64,000 nucleotides of DNA from Halichoerus grypus. Its lineage: Eukaryota > Chordata > Mammalia > Carnivora > Phocidae. A model generated the notes under the pieces. The model saw nothing but the letters and a program-made list of their open reading frames with translations. It did no database searches and was not told the origin of the DNA. The position numbers were made by a program, and so were the translations under genes. Each line of letters opens with the position of its first letter. Position 1 is the first letter of the stretch. The stretch is from the NCBI RefSeq assembly GCF_964656455.1, contig NC_135720.1, forward strand, positions 110,682,696 to 110,746,695. The letters run 5' to 3'. This document shows positions 38,523-48,338 of the stretch, piece by piece.

Positions 38523-38718
38523 GGCTGCTTGTGTGGCTCAGTGGGTCGAGCGTCCAACTCTTGGTTTCAGCTCAGGTCATGATCTCAGGGTTGTGAGATG
38601 GAGCCCCGCATCAGTCTCCCCACTCAGCAAGGAGTCTTCTTGAGATTCTCTCTCCCCCTATGCCCTACCCAACTCACACTCTCTAAAAATAAATAAATCT
38701 TTAAAAAAAATAAAATAC
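38523..38718 (+). mobile_element. CAN-SINE, older subtype (first of a three-SINE stack)
   Basis: GCTGCTTGTGTGGCTCAGTG, TCCAACTCTTGGTTTCAGC and GATCTCAGGGTTGTGAGATG. Its target-site duplication, AAAATATGTTATAAAACA, reappears (as AAAATGTTATAAAACA) only at 39,109, after two further SINEs. Confidence 0.92.
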
Positions 38719-38719
38719 A

Positions 38720-38917
38720 GGAATGCCTGGGTGGCTCAGCTGGTTAAGCATCTGTCTTCAGTTCAGGTCACGATCCCAGGGTCCTAGGATCGAGTCCCAC
38801 ATTGGGCTCCTTGCTTCACGGGGAGCCTGCTTCTCCCTCTCCCTCTGCCTGCCACCCCCCCTGCTTGTTCTCTTTCTCTGACAAATAAATAAAAATATTT
38901 TAAAAGAAAAAAAAAAT
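38720..38917 (+). mobile_element. CAN-SINE (second of the stack)
   Basis: GGAATGCCTGGGTGGCTCAG, GGGTCCTAGGATCGAGTCCC and A-rich tail. It begins directly in the A-rich tail of the SINE before it. Confidence 0.93.
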
Positions 38918-38921
38918 ATAA

Positions 38922-39108
38922 GGGCGCCTGGGTGGCTCAGTCGTTAAGTGTCTGCCTTCGGCTCAGGCCATGATCTCGCTCCCTGCTCCGCGGGAAGCCT
39001 GCTTCTCCCTCTCCCACTCCCCCTGCTTGTGTTCCTTCTCTTGCTGTCTCTCTCTCTCTGTCAAATAAATAAATAAAATCTTTAAAAATAATATAAATAT
39101 AAATAAAA
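38922..39108 (+). mobile_element. CAN-SINE, recent type (third of the stack)
   Basis: GGGCGCCTGGGTGGCTCAGT, then a core with about 25 nt missing (CATGATCTCGCTCCCTGCTC), AATAAATAAAATCTTT and a long A/T tail. It begins in the tail of the second SINE. Confidence 0.93.
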
Positions 39109-39124
39109 TAAAATGTTATAAAAC

Positions 39125-40231
39125 AAAAAGAACAAAAAATGTATTTCTCAATTCTGGTTTGACTTGTGGATGTTTATTATATTATTTTCTATAATATCCT
39201 GAATTTCAGACACCCACAGCAGATACCCACCAATGGATAAGAGAATTCAGTGAGCTTAACTGCCTCTTATTAACGGATCCATGATCAATGTGTGTTATAT
39301 ATAAGAAATCTTCTTTAGACTTTGTTTTTAAGAAATCAGAGTATAGGACAGTAAGCAAGTCAAAAGAATTACAAAGATAGAAACACCCTATTCAGATGCT
39401 TCATTTTAAGATCACCAGCTTTGGGAAAGGTGATTTGAAAAATCAAGGTATGACAAGCTACAAATTCTAGTATCTTGCCCCAACCTCATAATGCTATAAA
39501 ATGACTCATTAGGGAGGGTAGTTTGTTTTATATTGTTTTAGTGATGGGTACAGAGCTCCCACAATTTCTAGAAGAAAATATGCGTAACAAGAAGTGCTTA
39601 AAATTTTCAAATTCACTCAGTTCCTCTTACTGCAGAACCTCAAAATTCAGCTGTAACCTACAACTCTTCTTCCCTTCCAAAAGTGACTGGTATATCAGGC
39701 CATTTATACTCTGAACTTCTAACACAGGATGGAAGCAGAAAGATTAGAGTTCAACTCCAAACCGTGAGAGTTGCAGGTTCATGAGGAAATGTTTTAATTT
39801 ACTTGATATAAAACAGGAATTTGTTACCCTGTTCTGGAAATTACCATGAAAAACAAGTCACCTTGAAGAGAAATGTTTGCATTTTGGTTTATCTACCATT
39901 CCACCCTATACCCTGCATTGTTGTAAAACTGAACTTGGATGTCAACATTTAGATTCCCAATGCTGCAAGCTATGGCCAATTCTAGTTTGCTCATTTCAGA
40001 AAGAAATTAACCACTTCTGGAATGTGTCTGACATAAGTAGTACGCACTTTCCTTTTAAAATATCTGTAACATTTTTTACAATTACATTAATATGAACGTA
40101 CAGATAAATAAAATTAAAATTAATTAAAATCCCCCCAAATACTCCCCCTCTGAGACTACCAAAATTAAATTTTCACGTACCTTCTCTTTCAGCTTTATGC
40201 CATGCAACTATATACATATAAATTTTGTGTA
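39125..40231. other. Single-copy intronic DNA
   Basis: No exon or repeat recognised before the LINE-1 fragment at 40,232. Confidence 0.5.
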
Positions 40232-40491
40232 GTTATGGGTATTTACCCAAAGAAAGCTAGAATACTAATTCAAAAACATATATGCAACCCTATCTTTATT
40301 GCAGCATTATTTAATAGCCAAGATATGGTAGCAACCTAAATGTCTGGCAATAGATGAATGGATAAATAAGATGTGGTTTATTATACACAATGGCATATTA
40401 CTCAGCCATAGAAAAAGAACAAGACTTTGCCATCTGAGACAACATGGGTAGACCTAGAGGATATTGTGCTAAGTGAAATAAGTCATAGGCA
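40232..40491 (+). mobile_element. LINE-1 3' segment, left part (split by the ENSA retrocopy)
   Basis: Contains typical L1 ORF2-end/3' UTR phrases: GGTATTTACCCAAAGAA, AATAGCCAAGATATGG, ATGAATGGATAAATAAGATG, ATTACTCAGCCATAGAAAAA and GTGCTAAGTGAAATAAGTCA. The element resumes at 43,867 with GAGAAAGACAAATACTGC, which follows directly in carnivore L1 elements, so the two halves were one element. Confidence 0.88.
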
Positions 40492-40738
40492 GGGTGCCTG
40501 GGTGGCTCAGTCAGTTAAGCACCTGCCTTTGGCTCAGGGCATGATCCCAGGGTCCTGTGTCAAGCCCTGTGTTGGGGTCCGTGATCAGTGGGAAGCCTGC
40601 TTCTCCCTCACTCCCCTGCTCGTGCTCTCCCTTTCTCGCTCTCTCTCTAATAAATAAATAATAAATTAAATTAAATTAAATTAAATTGAAAGAAGGGAGG
40701 GAGGGAAGGAAGGATTAGGAGGGAGAGAGGGAAGGAAG
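40492..40738 (+). mobile_element. CAN-SINE with expanded (TTAAA)n and purine tail
   Basis: GGGTGCCTGGGTGGCTCAGT head. The tail has grown into (AAATT)n and then a GGAAGGAGGGA-type purine tract at 40,688-40,738. Flanked by AAGTCATAGGCA (40,480-40,491) and AAGTCAGAGGCA (40,739-40,750), placing it at the LINE-1/ENSA junction. Confidence 0.94.
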
Positions 40739-41828
40739 AAGTCAGAGGCAAGGGCCACCATTTTGACTGAGGAACCCTAGTGACAGGAGTCAAAGCAGCA
40801 GCACAGGTTGTTCCCGTTTCCCCTCCCCCTTCCCTTCTCTGGTTGACTTCCCAAGCCTCCTACACTCCACAGTCCTGGTCCCACCATGTCCCAGAAACAA
40901 GAAGAGGAGAATCCTGCAGAGAAGACTGGTGAGGAGATGTAGGACACACAGGAGAAAGAAGGTATTCTCCCTGAGAGAGCCAAGGAAGCAAAGCTAAAGG
41001 CCAAATATCCAAGCCTAAGACAAAAGCCTGGAGGCTCTGACTTCCCCATGAACAGATTCCAGAAAAGGCAAACATACTTTGACCCAAGAGACTACAACAT
41101 GGCCAAAGCCAAGATGAAGAATAAGCAGCTCCCAAGTGCAGGACCAGACAAGAACCTGATGAATGGTGATGACATCCCCAGCCCACAGATCTGTCACCAG
41201 CAAACTGTGGGGTAACCTGGACCCCCCTTCTCTCCCCTTCCTCACCCACTGGACTTTTATATATCATAGGCAGGGATGGAATGAACACTTCGTTAGATCT
41301 TCTCACCTTGCTAGTCAGAAATTACTGTAATTCTGAAGGGGCCTGCTGAGAAAGTGATGTTGGGTTGAAAAAAGGCTTTGAGTCATTTCTTTGGTTAAAC
41401 TGAAGACTTCCACACCCTCACTACAGCCCAGGTAGGGGCCAGAAATAAGAGACTAGGATTGGATAATGCTGCAAACATTCTTTTGTCTGCAAAAGGGAAG
41501 GTGTGATTTCTCCTTTTGGAAGAGAATATCCCAAAACTGGTTAGGCTAAGCCTTGGGAATAATATGGTAGATTTACATCTGGAGGCTAAACTGAAATACT
41601 TGGGAAAAGGCAAATAGATTGAATGAGATCTGTTTTCTGTGCTTCTAAGTGTTTTTTCCCTAAGGCTGCTATTGCTTCATGTTTCCATTATGGCAGGTTT
41701 AGAGAATCCTCAAAAAGAAAAACGGATTTGCTTGCCTAAAACTAAACACCCCCTTAACCTCCCTTACTCAGTGAGTGTCTCTGACAGTTTGCCCTGGCTT
41801 ATAAATAATATAAAGACTGGAGAACATC

Positions 41829-42025
41829 GGGGCGCCTGGGTGGCTCAGTCGTTAAGCATCCGCCTTCGGCTCAGGTCATGATCCCAGGGTCCTGGGATCG
41901 AGCTCTGCACTGGGCTCCCCGCTCCGCGGGAAGCCTGCTTCTCCCTCTCCTGTTCCCCCTGCTTGTGTTCCCTCTCTCGCTATGTCTCTCTCTGTCAAAT
42001 AAATAAATAAAATCTTAAAAAAAAA
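41829..42025 (+). mobile_element. CAN-SINE, recent type, in the ENSA retrocopy
   Basis: GGGGCGCCTGGGTGGCTCAG, GGGTCCTGGGATCGAGCTC. Perfect 17-bp duplication AAAGACTGGAGAACATC at 41,812-41,828 and 42,026-42,042. Confidence 0.97.
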
Positions 42026-42104
42026 AAAGACTGGAGAACATCCTTTAATGAAATGGGCACCTTCTCTTTCTCTTCCAGCATGCTGCTTCTGCAAGTATCA
42101 TGGG

Positions 42105-42275
42105 ATAGTGGAAAGAGCACTGGGTTTGGAGTCAAGATATCTGGGTTTTAGTTGCACTCTGTCTCAGCAGAACTGATGTGTAACCTTGGTCAAGTCATTT
42201 AACCTCTATGGATTTCTATTTCCTCATCTGTAAAAGAGCTGAGATTCGTAAGGATTGAGCTGAGATAGGTAAGAC
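42105..42275 (+). mobile_element. MIR-derived segment within the ENSA 3' UTR-like region
   Basis: GGGATAGTGGAAAGAGCACT, GGTCAAGTCATTTAACCTCT and ATTTCCTCATCTGTAAAAGA are MIR sequences. It is probably part of the parent ENSA 3' UTR and copied with it, since it lies within the retrocopy. Confidence 0.85.
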
Positions 42276-42330
42276 TGATTCTATTTTAAAAATCATATAA
42301 CTGCCAGCTGAAAAAAAATCTATGGTACTC

Positions 42331-42530
42331 GGGGCACCTGGGCAGCTCAGTCTGTTAAGCGGCTGCCTTCGGCTCAGGTTATGATCTCAGGGTCCTGGGA
42401 TCGAGTCCCGTATCGGGCTCCCTGCTCAGTGGGGAGCCTGCTTCTCCCTTTCCCCCTGCTCATGAGCTCTCTTTCACTCACTCACTCTTTCTCTCAAATA
42501 AATAAAATCTTAAAAAAAAAAAAAAATTAC
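42331..42530 (+). mobile_element. CAN-SINE in the ENSA retrocopy
   Basis: GGGGCACCTGGGCAGCTCAG, GGGTCCTGGGATCGAGTCCC. Perfect 20-bp duplication ending in ATCTATGGTACTC at 42,311-42,330 and 42,531-42,550. Confidence 0.97.
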
Positions 42531-43525
42531 AAAAAAAATCTATGGTACTCATTGTAAAACTAAGTAAGGAAGGCCTACGGGTGAGCCTACATATGGGAAC
42601 CATTTTAGGACTACATGGAGAGAGAGGAAGTTGAGATTTGAGAATTATAAATTCAGGCAAGAGGGCCCCAGAAGTATCATGGTCTTAAGGGTCAAGGAAG
42701 AAGTTTTAAGAAGCTAGCTTCTATGGAAGCATCTTGCCCCCACCCACTTCCCTGGCCCTTGCTGCTAAAAAGCTGTGGGCCTAAGGACACATGCTCAGTC
42801 ACACGCTTGTGGTAAAATCCCACATTTCAGATGTAGTCAGATGCCAGATGTATTGTTAAGGAGACCAGAAGAAAAGGGACAAACTGAGCCAGTCTCCAGG
42901 CCTTGGTACTATGGCAGGGCTGAAGCAGCAGGTTCTTAGGAGATGATTCACCTTTGGGGGGGCAGGGGAGGAGGTGGTCAGAGAGAGAGAAAAGGAGCAT
43001 TGAGAAATCTCTGCCTTCCTAGAGCTCAGTAACTTGACTCCTATGGGATGAGGAGAAGCAGCAATACGAATCCGTGAGCAGGTGGAGGAAAGGGGTGCAG
43101 GTGGCCAGCACCTTCAGTCTACTTATCACTAGTTTGACCTGAACCCCACTGCTAGTTAGGACAGAGAGGGCCAGAGTGAGACCTAACTGTTCAAGAGGGC
43201 AAGATTCTGTAATCCTCTCCTGACCTCTCACCTCACAAATTCTGATATGCCAAACATTTGGCCAGATGAGAAGGACCATGAACTTGCTGATGTGCATGCA
43301 CGGTGATGGCCAGTGTATATACTTCTTTCCTGACTGGCCATTCACTTGTCAGGCTATCACTCAGATTGGATAGGAGAAAGCTGGTGAGGAAGGAATAGAA
43401 AGAACAGGATCCCTGGAATCCCTGGCCCACAGATTCCTTCACTGTCACTTGTAGTTGTATATAACTTTTGTGTTTCTTGCTCCATTTCCTCATGCTGACT
43501 TCCTTAGTCTAAAGTCCATGTGGGG

Positions 43526-43738
43526 GGGGGGGGGGCGCCTGGGTGGCTCAGTTGTTAAGCGGCTGCCTTCGGCTCAGGTCATGATCCCAGGGTCCTGGGA
43601 TCGAGCCCCACATCAGGCTCCCCGCTCAGCGGGAAGCCTGCTTCTCCCTCTCCCACTCCCCCTGCTTGTGTTCCCTTTCTCGCTGTGTCTCTCTCTGTCA
43701 AATAAATAAATAAAATCTTTAAAAAAAAAAAAAAAAAT
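43526..43738 (+). mobile_element. CAN-SINE, recent type, in the ENSA retrocopy
   Basis: A run of 14 G joins target and SINE head (GGGGCGCCTGGGTGGCTCAG). Core GGGTCCTGGGATCGAGCCCC, A17 tail. Perfect 16-bp duplication TAAAGTCCATGTGGGG at 43,510-43,525 and 43,739-43,754. Confidence 0.97.
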
Positions 43739-43866
43739 TAAAGTCCATGTGGGGAGGGGAAAATGTGGAACACCCTTGTATAGTTTCCTCAACTGTGCCA
43801 GCCATGTTGTACATAGATATGCCATGTAAATATACAGATAATTTTGTACATTTTCTTAAAAAAAAG

Positions 43867-44262
43867 AAGTCAGGAGAAAGACAAATACTGCATGATTTCA
43901 CTTATATGTGGAATCTAAAAAGCAAAATAAACAGACAAAAAATCAGAAACAGTGCCATAAATACACAGAACACACTGGTGGTTGCCAGAGGAAAGGAAGG
44001 GGTATGAGCAAAATGAGTGAAGGAAAGTGGGACATACAAGCTTCCAGGTACGGAATAAGTCACAGAGATGTAAGGTACTGCATAGGAAACACAGTCAATG
44101 ATATTGTAATAGTATTGTATGGTGACAGATGATAGTTATGGTGAGCACAGCATAACATACAGACTTGTGGAATTACTGTACTGCACACCTGAAACTAATG
44201 TAACATTGTGTGTCAACTATATTTGAGTAAAAATAAAAATAAATTATGTGTAGTCTAATTAA
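43867..44262 (+). mobile_element. LINE-1 3' segment, right part (3' UTR and A-rich tail)
   Basis: Continues the element at 40,232: AGAAAGACAAATACTGCATG, CACTTATATGTGGAATCTAA, GTACTGCACACCTGAAACTA, ending in AAAATAAAAATAAA. The break between the halves is the ENSA insertion site. The AAGTCAG at 43,867 repeats AAGTCA from the left side as a short target-site duplication. Confidence 0.88.
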
Positions 44263-44920
44263 AAACAGGATACCACACATACTGCTTCGTAGTCTTATCA
44301 ATCAGCATTTAATTCATATCCCTATGTTATTTTTTAAAGGGAAAACAAAAATCCCAAACATGTTAAGAGCATAAATTAGGGAACTCTATTATTCAATAAT
44401 AATTTTTGATTTAGGTAGAAAATTTGACAGCAATGAACAAGTTTGATAATTTCAAATTAGATACAAAGTATGCAGCAATGAGGAAAATGAAATCCTGCTT
44501 GAATACTGGCCATTTCAAACACTTAAAGCCTCCCCAAAGTCCATTTTGAATTGAAAACAATAACTATATGACAATATTGAGAAATAATAAAAGTGAACAT
44601 GAAAGTACTATACAGAATAGTTTTCTCCCAGCTGACAAAAGCTAGTAACAGAAATGTATTAATTATAACAATATTTTCTCTCCAAAGTATCAGTTTGAAC
44701 AGGTACCTGAAAACAGAATCTACAAAACTAAGTACCACCTAGCTCTAGAGTCATGTTAGAATGTGATGCTTATATGACATGTATCATTTTATTTATTGTA
44801 ATATTCTTTACCAATAATGAGACACAAGCACAAATAACTACATGAAACAAAGATAAACTTAACCATCTTCTGACTAAGAAATAAATATATTTGAAAAGTT
44901 ACACTGAAACTAATTTTCAG

Positions 44921-45124
44921 GGGCGCCTGGATGGCTCTGTCCATTAAGTGTCTGCCTTCCTCTCAGGCCATGATGCCGGGGTCCTGGGATCCAAGCCCGC
45001 ATCTGCGTAGGGCTCCCGCTCAGGGTGGGGAGGCTGCTTCTCCCTCTGCCTCTGCTGCTCCCCCTACTGGTGTGTGCTCTCTCTCGCTTGCTCACTCCCT
45101 CAAATAAATAATCTTTAAAAAAAA
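44921..45124 (+). mobile_element. CAN-SINE (SINEC)
   Basis: GGGCGCCTGGATGGCTCTGT, GGGGTCCTGGGATCCAAGCC. Flanked by CTAATTTTCAG (44,910-44,920 and 45,127-45,137). Confidence 0.95.
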
Positions 45125-45294
45125 ACCTAATTTTCAGAAAATTAAATAACTGCACCATTAGCTTATAATTTAAGAAATGTTTATCTGTAGTTTTAATTCA
45201 TCTTCAACTGACAAGAGATCTCTTATACTTTAGTTCTTCTATTCTTGTCCCTTTCTGTAAATCGACATAGTAATGCATCAGAAGTATTCCTTTT

Positions 45295-45590
45295 TTATTT
45301 TTTATTAACTGAAGTATAGTTGACACACAATGTTACATTAGTTTCAGGTGTAAAACATAGTGATTAGACAAGTCTGTATGTTATGCTGTGCTCACCACAA
45401 GTGTAGCATACATATCATTGACTACATTCCCTATGCAGTACCTTTCATCCTCATGAGTTACTCATTTCATACCTGGAAGCCTGTACCTCCACTCCATACT
45501 TTACCCATTTTGCCTGAACCCCTACTGCCTCCCCTCTGGCAACCACCAGTTGGTTCTTTGTATTTATGAGTCTGTTTCTGCTTTTTATTA
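45295..45590 (-). mobile_element. LINE-1 3'-end insertion (carnivore type)
   Basis: TTAACTGAAGTATAGTTGAC, GTTACATTAGTTTCAGGTGT, TATGCTGTGCTCACCACAAG and CTGGCAACCACCAGTTGG. Flanked by AAGTATTCCTTTT and AAGTATTCCCTTTT, a target-site duplication with one length change. Confidence 0.9.
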
Positions 45591-46770
45591 AAAGTATTCC
45601 CTTTTAAGAGAACTAGTCTGTAATGTAAAAAAACAGCAGCTTCTTGTATTGCGAGTAATTATCTTTCCTTATTTATCCCATCTTGTATGAATCATGAACT
45701 AGCATATATCTTAAGTGGAACAATATATTCAATTCATGTCTACAGTTTAAATAAATTGCTTACTTCAATTTCTCAATGAAGTACTTTTGTCAGTCTATAA
45801 ATAATAAACATTTTAGTGTCAGTGTCAGTTTTTAAAGGAAATTGCTGAAAATTATTAAACATTAAATACATACAGGACCTACTGGTTCTTTTTACACTGA
45901 GCACATGTTAAGTTTGTCTTCTGATAAGCATCTATCATCAGTGCTACTCAGAGAACCTTCTGCCCCCTGGGACATATCTTCAGACTCACTCCCTTATAAA
46001 GTATAAAATGGCGTATACATTATAGCAACTTCCTAGTCACCACACTCCTCTACAGTAAGCATGTCTAAGGGTGGTGGAGATAATGCCACACTGCTAAAGG
46101 AGTTACTACAGTCAGTTCTTTAAAAATTTCTGCCTTCCCCACTTGTGATCATCCCATTTGGTATTTCTCTTAACCATACTTTCATTTAGCAAAACCATTC
46201 TGTGAAAAGCACTGCTAATATGGTAATATAAGAGGTCTTTGTGAATGAGGTACTAAATGTCCCAAAATATCAAAGACCAGTTAGTATCTAAATTGGGTTT
46301 GCACTCAAACAGAAAATAATAATACCATAGCCAATATCATTTCTACCTTTGTAAAAGGCAAGACTACAGAGGCTATGCTTGACTTTTCATATATACTTTA
46401 ACAGAGTAGCAATCAGGTTTATTAGGTCATGCTTTCACATAGAAAATCATATACTTCAAACTATTTAAGAATTCAGAATAGACAAAGGTCACAAAAAAAT
46501 CTACTGGTTAATCCTTTGCCTAAAGACAGAAAAGAAACATTGTCCTATTTTCCAAAGAAAATAGGATCCCAAATAACTCAATGACTTTCCAGTCAATTTC
46601 TGCAATTCATTGGTTTTCAAACCACCACGGTTTTAAATCATAACCCCAGTAATACGTTTTCATTTATATATGTAACTCAAACAAAGGTTTCACAAAAACA
46701 GTACTTGCCCTTAATGTCTGCAATGCCCTGATTATTTTCTATCCTGCTCAATTTTTTAAAATGCAATCAT

Positions 46771-46949
46771 GGGGCCTCTGGGTGGCTCAGTCGGTTGAGC
46801 ATCTGACTCTCGGTTTCAGCTCAGGTCATGATCTCACAAGTCATGAGATCGAGCCCCATGTCAGGCTCTGTACTCAGTGGGGAGTCTACTTAAAGATTCT
46901 CTCGCTCTGCCCCTCCCCACTAAAATAAATAAATAAATCTTAATTAATC
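46771..46949 (+). mobile_element. CAN-SINE, older subtype
   Basis: GGGGCCTCTGGGTGGCTCAG, ATCTGACTCTCGGTTTCAGC. Flanked by AATGCAATCAT / AATGCAATCGT. Confidence 0.93.
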
Positions 46950-47040
46950 AAATGCAATCGTGACCCATTACGCTGATTTCTCTAACCACTAATGAACCAC
47001 AACACCCAATTTGAAAACTGCACTAAAAAGTACTGGTTCA

Positions 47041-47261
47041 GGGGCGCCTGGGTGGCTCAGTCCATTGAGCATCTGACTCTTGGTTTAGGCTCAGGTTATG
47101 ATCTCTTGGGTCGTGAGACAGAGCCTCATGTTGAGCTCTACACTCAGTGGGAAGCCTGCTTTAGGATTCTCTCTCTCTCCCTCTGCCCCCTCCCCACGTT
47201 CACGCACTCTCGTGCATGCGCGCTCTCTCTTATTTATAAAAAAAATAATCTCTTTTAAAAA
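47041..47261 (+). mobile_element. CAN-SINE, older subtype
   Basis: GGGGCGCCTGGGTGGCTCAG, ATCTGACTCTTGGTTTAGGC, CT-rich body and A/T tail. Target-site duplication not clear. It lies only 80 nt after the previous SINE. Confidence 0.92.
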
Positions 47262-48021
47262 GATGCCAAAAAAATAAGTGTTTATTCACCATAACTATAA
47301 ATACCATGTCATGAAATTTTGTGGCTTTCTATTACAGACACTTACTGATTCTTTTAGGAAAGCTATACAATGTAAAAATATTTAATAAAAGAAAAAGACA
47401 GCATGAAAGAATATTATTTTAGAATATTATCAAGGGGGTAGAAAAGCTAACAGTGGACCAAAAAAGATGCTCAAATAGCTTTAAAAATTAGAAAGATCTG
47501 TAGCAAGATGAACTGATGACTTTATGTTCAAGGATGCTTAAATATCATCCTTTTCAATAGTTTAGACATTCTTTCTGTAACTTCAAATAAATTGCAAATC
47601 TTATCCTTTCTTTAGAGGTAATATAAAAATAGTTAACACTCTCAACTGGGAATGATAATATATCAACCTAAAGGTGGGAGAATTCCTTATCCAAACTGCA
47701 GGTGCTTCTTGCTTCTGCTCACAGATAGTCTTAGTCTTTAAGAGAACATATTTCCAAGAAAATACACAGAGAACTGTGATTCAAGGAAAGAAAATACTAA
47801 ACATGTAAAAGGGGGGTTGACAATTAAGTAGAAAAACAGCAAACACTTATGGGAATGGAAAAAATATATACTATAATAAAAATAACTTTTCCTGGTTTTT
47901 TTTTTTAAGACCACATAATAACCTCAGATAAAGAGAATCCAGAAGAGCATTTTCAATCCACTGTACCTCAGATCATAACATTAGAGTGAATCATTTTTTG
48001 GTGACTCCCCAGAATAGTTGA

Positions 48022-48338
48022 TTTATTTTTTTTTACTTTTTTTAAATTTAAATTCAATTAATTAACACATAATGTATTATCAGTTTCAGAGATAGAGGTC
48101 AGTGATTCATCACCCTTATATAATACCAAGTGCTCATTATATCACATGCCCTCCTTAATGTCCATCACCCAGTTACCCCATCCCCCCACCCAACTCCCCT
48201 CCAGCAACCCTCAGTTTGTTTCCTCTGATTAAGAGTCTCTTATGGTTTGGCTCTCTCTGTGATTTCTTCTTGTTTTATTTTTTCCTCTCTTCCCTTTGAT
48301 CCTCTGTTTTGTTTCTTAAATTCCACATATGAGAATAC
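48022..48338 (-). mobile_element. LINE-1 3'-end insertion (carnivore type)
   Basis: TTAACACATAATGTATTATC, AGTGCTCATTATATCACATG, CCCTCCTTAATGTCCATCAC, CCAGCAACCCTCAGTTTG and TTAAGAGTCTCTTATGGTTT. 5'-truncated, no ORF. Confidence 0.92.

Larger units (their letters stand above)
40751..43866 (+). pseudogene. ENSA: Processed pseudogene of ENSA (alpha-endosulfine), interrupted by three SINEs
   Basis: The ATG at 40,886 opens a frame reading MSQKQEEENPAE, followed by a TAG at 40,940 (codon 19), then [13 protein letters not shown] and [20 protein letters not shown], which is ENSA without introns. Known: ENSA, when phosphorylated by Greatwall/MASTL in its FDSGDY motif, inhibits PP2A-B55 at mitosis. 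Here the motif reads FDPRDY, so the target serine is lost. Near the C-terminus a deletion removes the basic PKA-site region and shifts the frame, which ends at TAA 41,213. A 5' UTR-like stretch precedes the ATG from about 40,751. A long 3' UTR-like stretch runs to a short poly(A) at 43,857-43,865. SINEs at 41,829, 42,331 and 43,526 split it. About 2.45 kb remains without them. It lies on the strand opposite ZFAND3 and inside a LINE-1. The CDS identity is near certain; the UTR extent is inferred from LINE-1 continuity on both sides. Confidence 0.92.

Noticed and set aside
40860..41306. 148-codon minus-strand open frame
   Set aside because: Reverse strand of the ENSA retrocopy CDS; the real similarity is on the plus strand.
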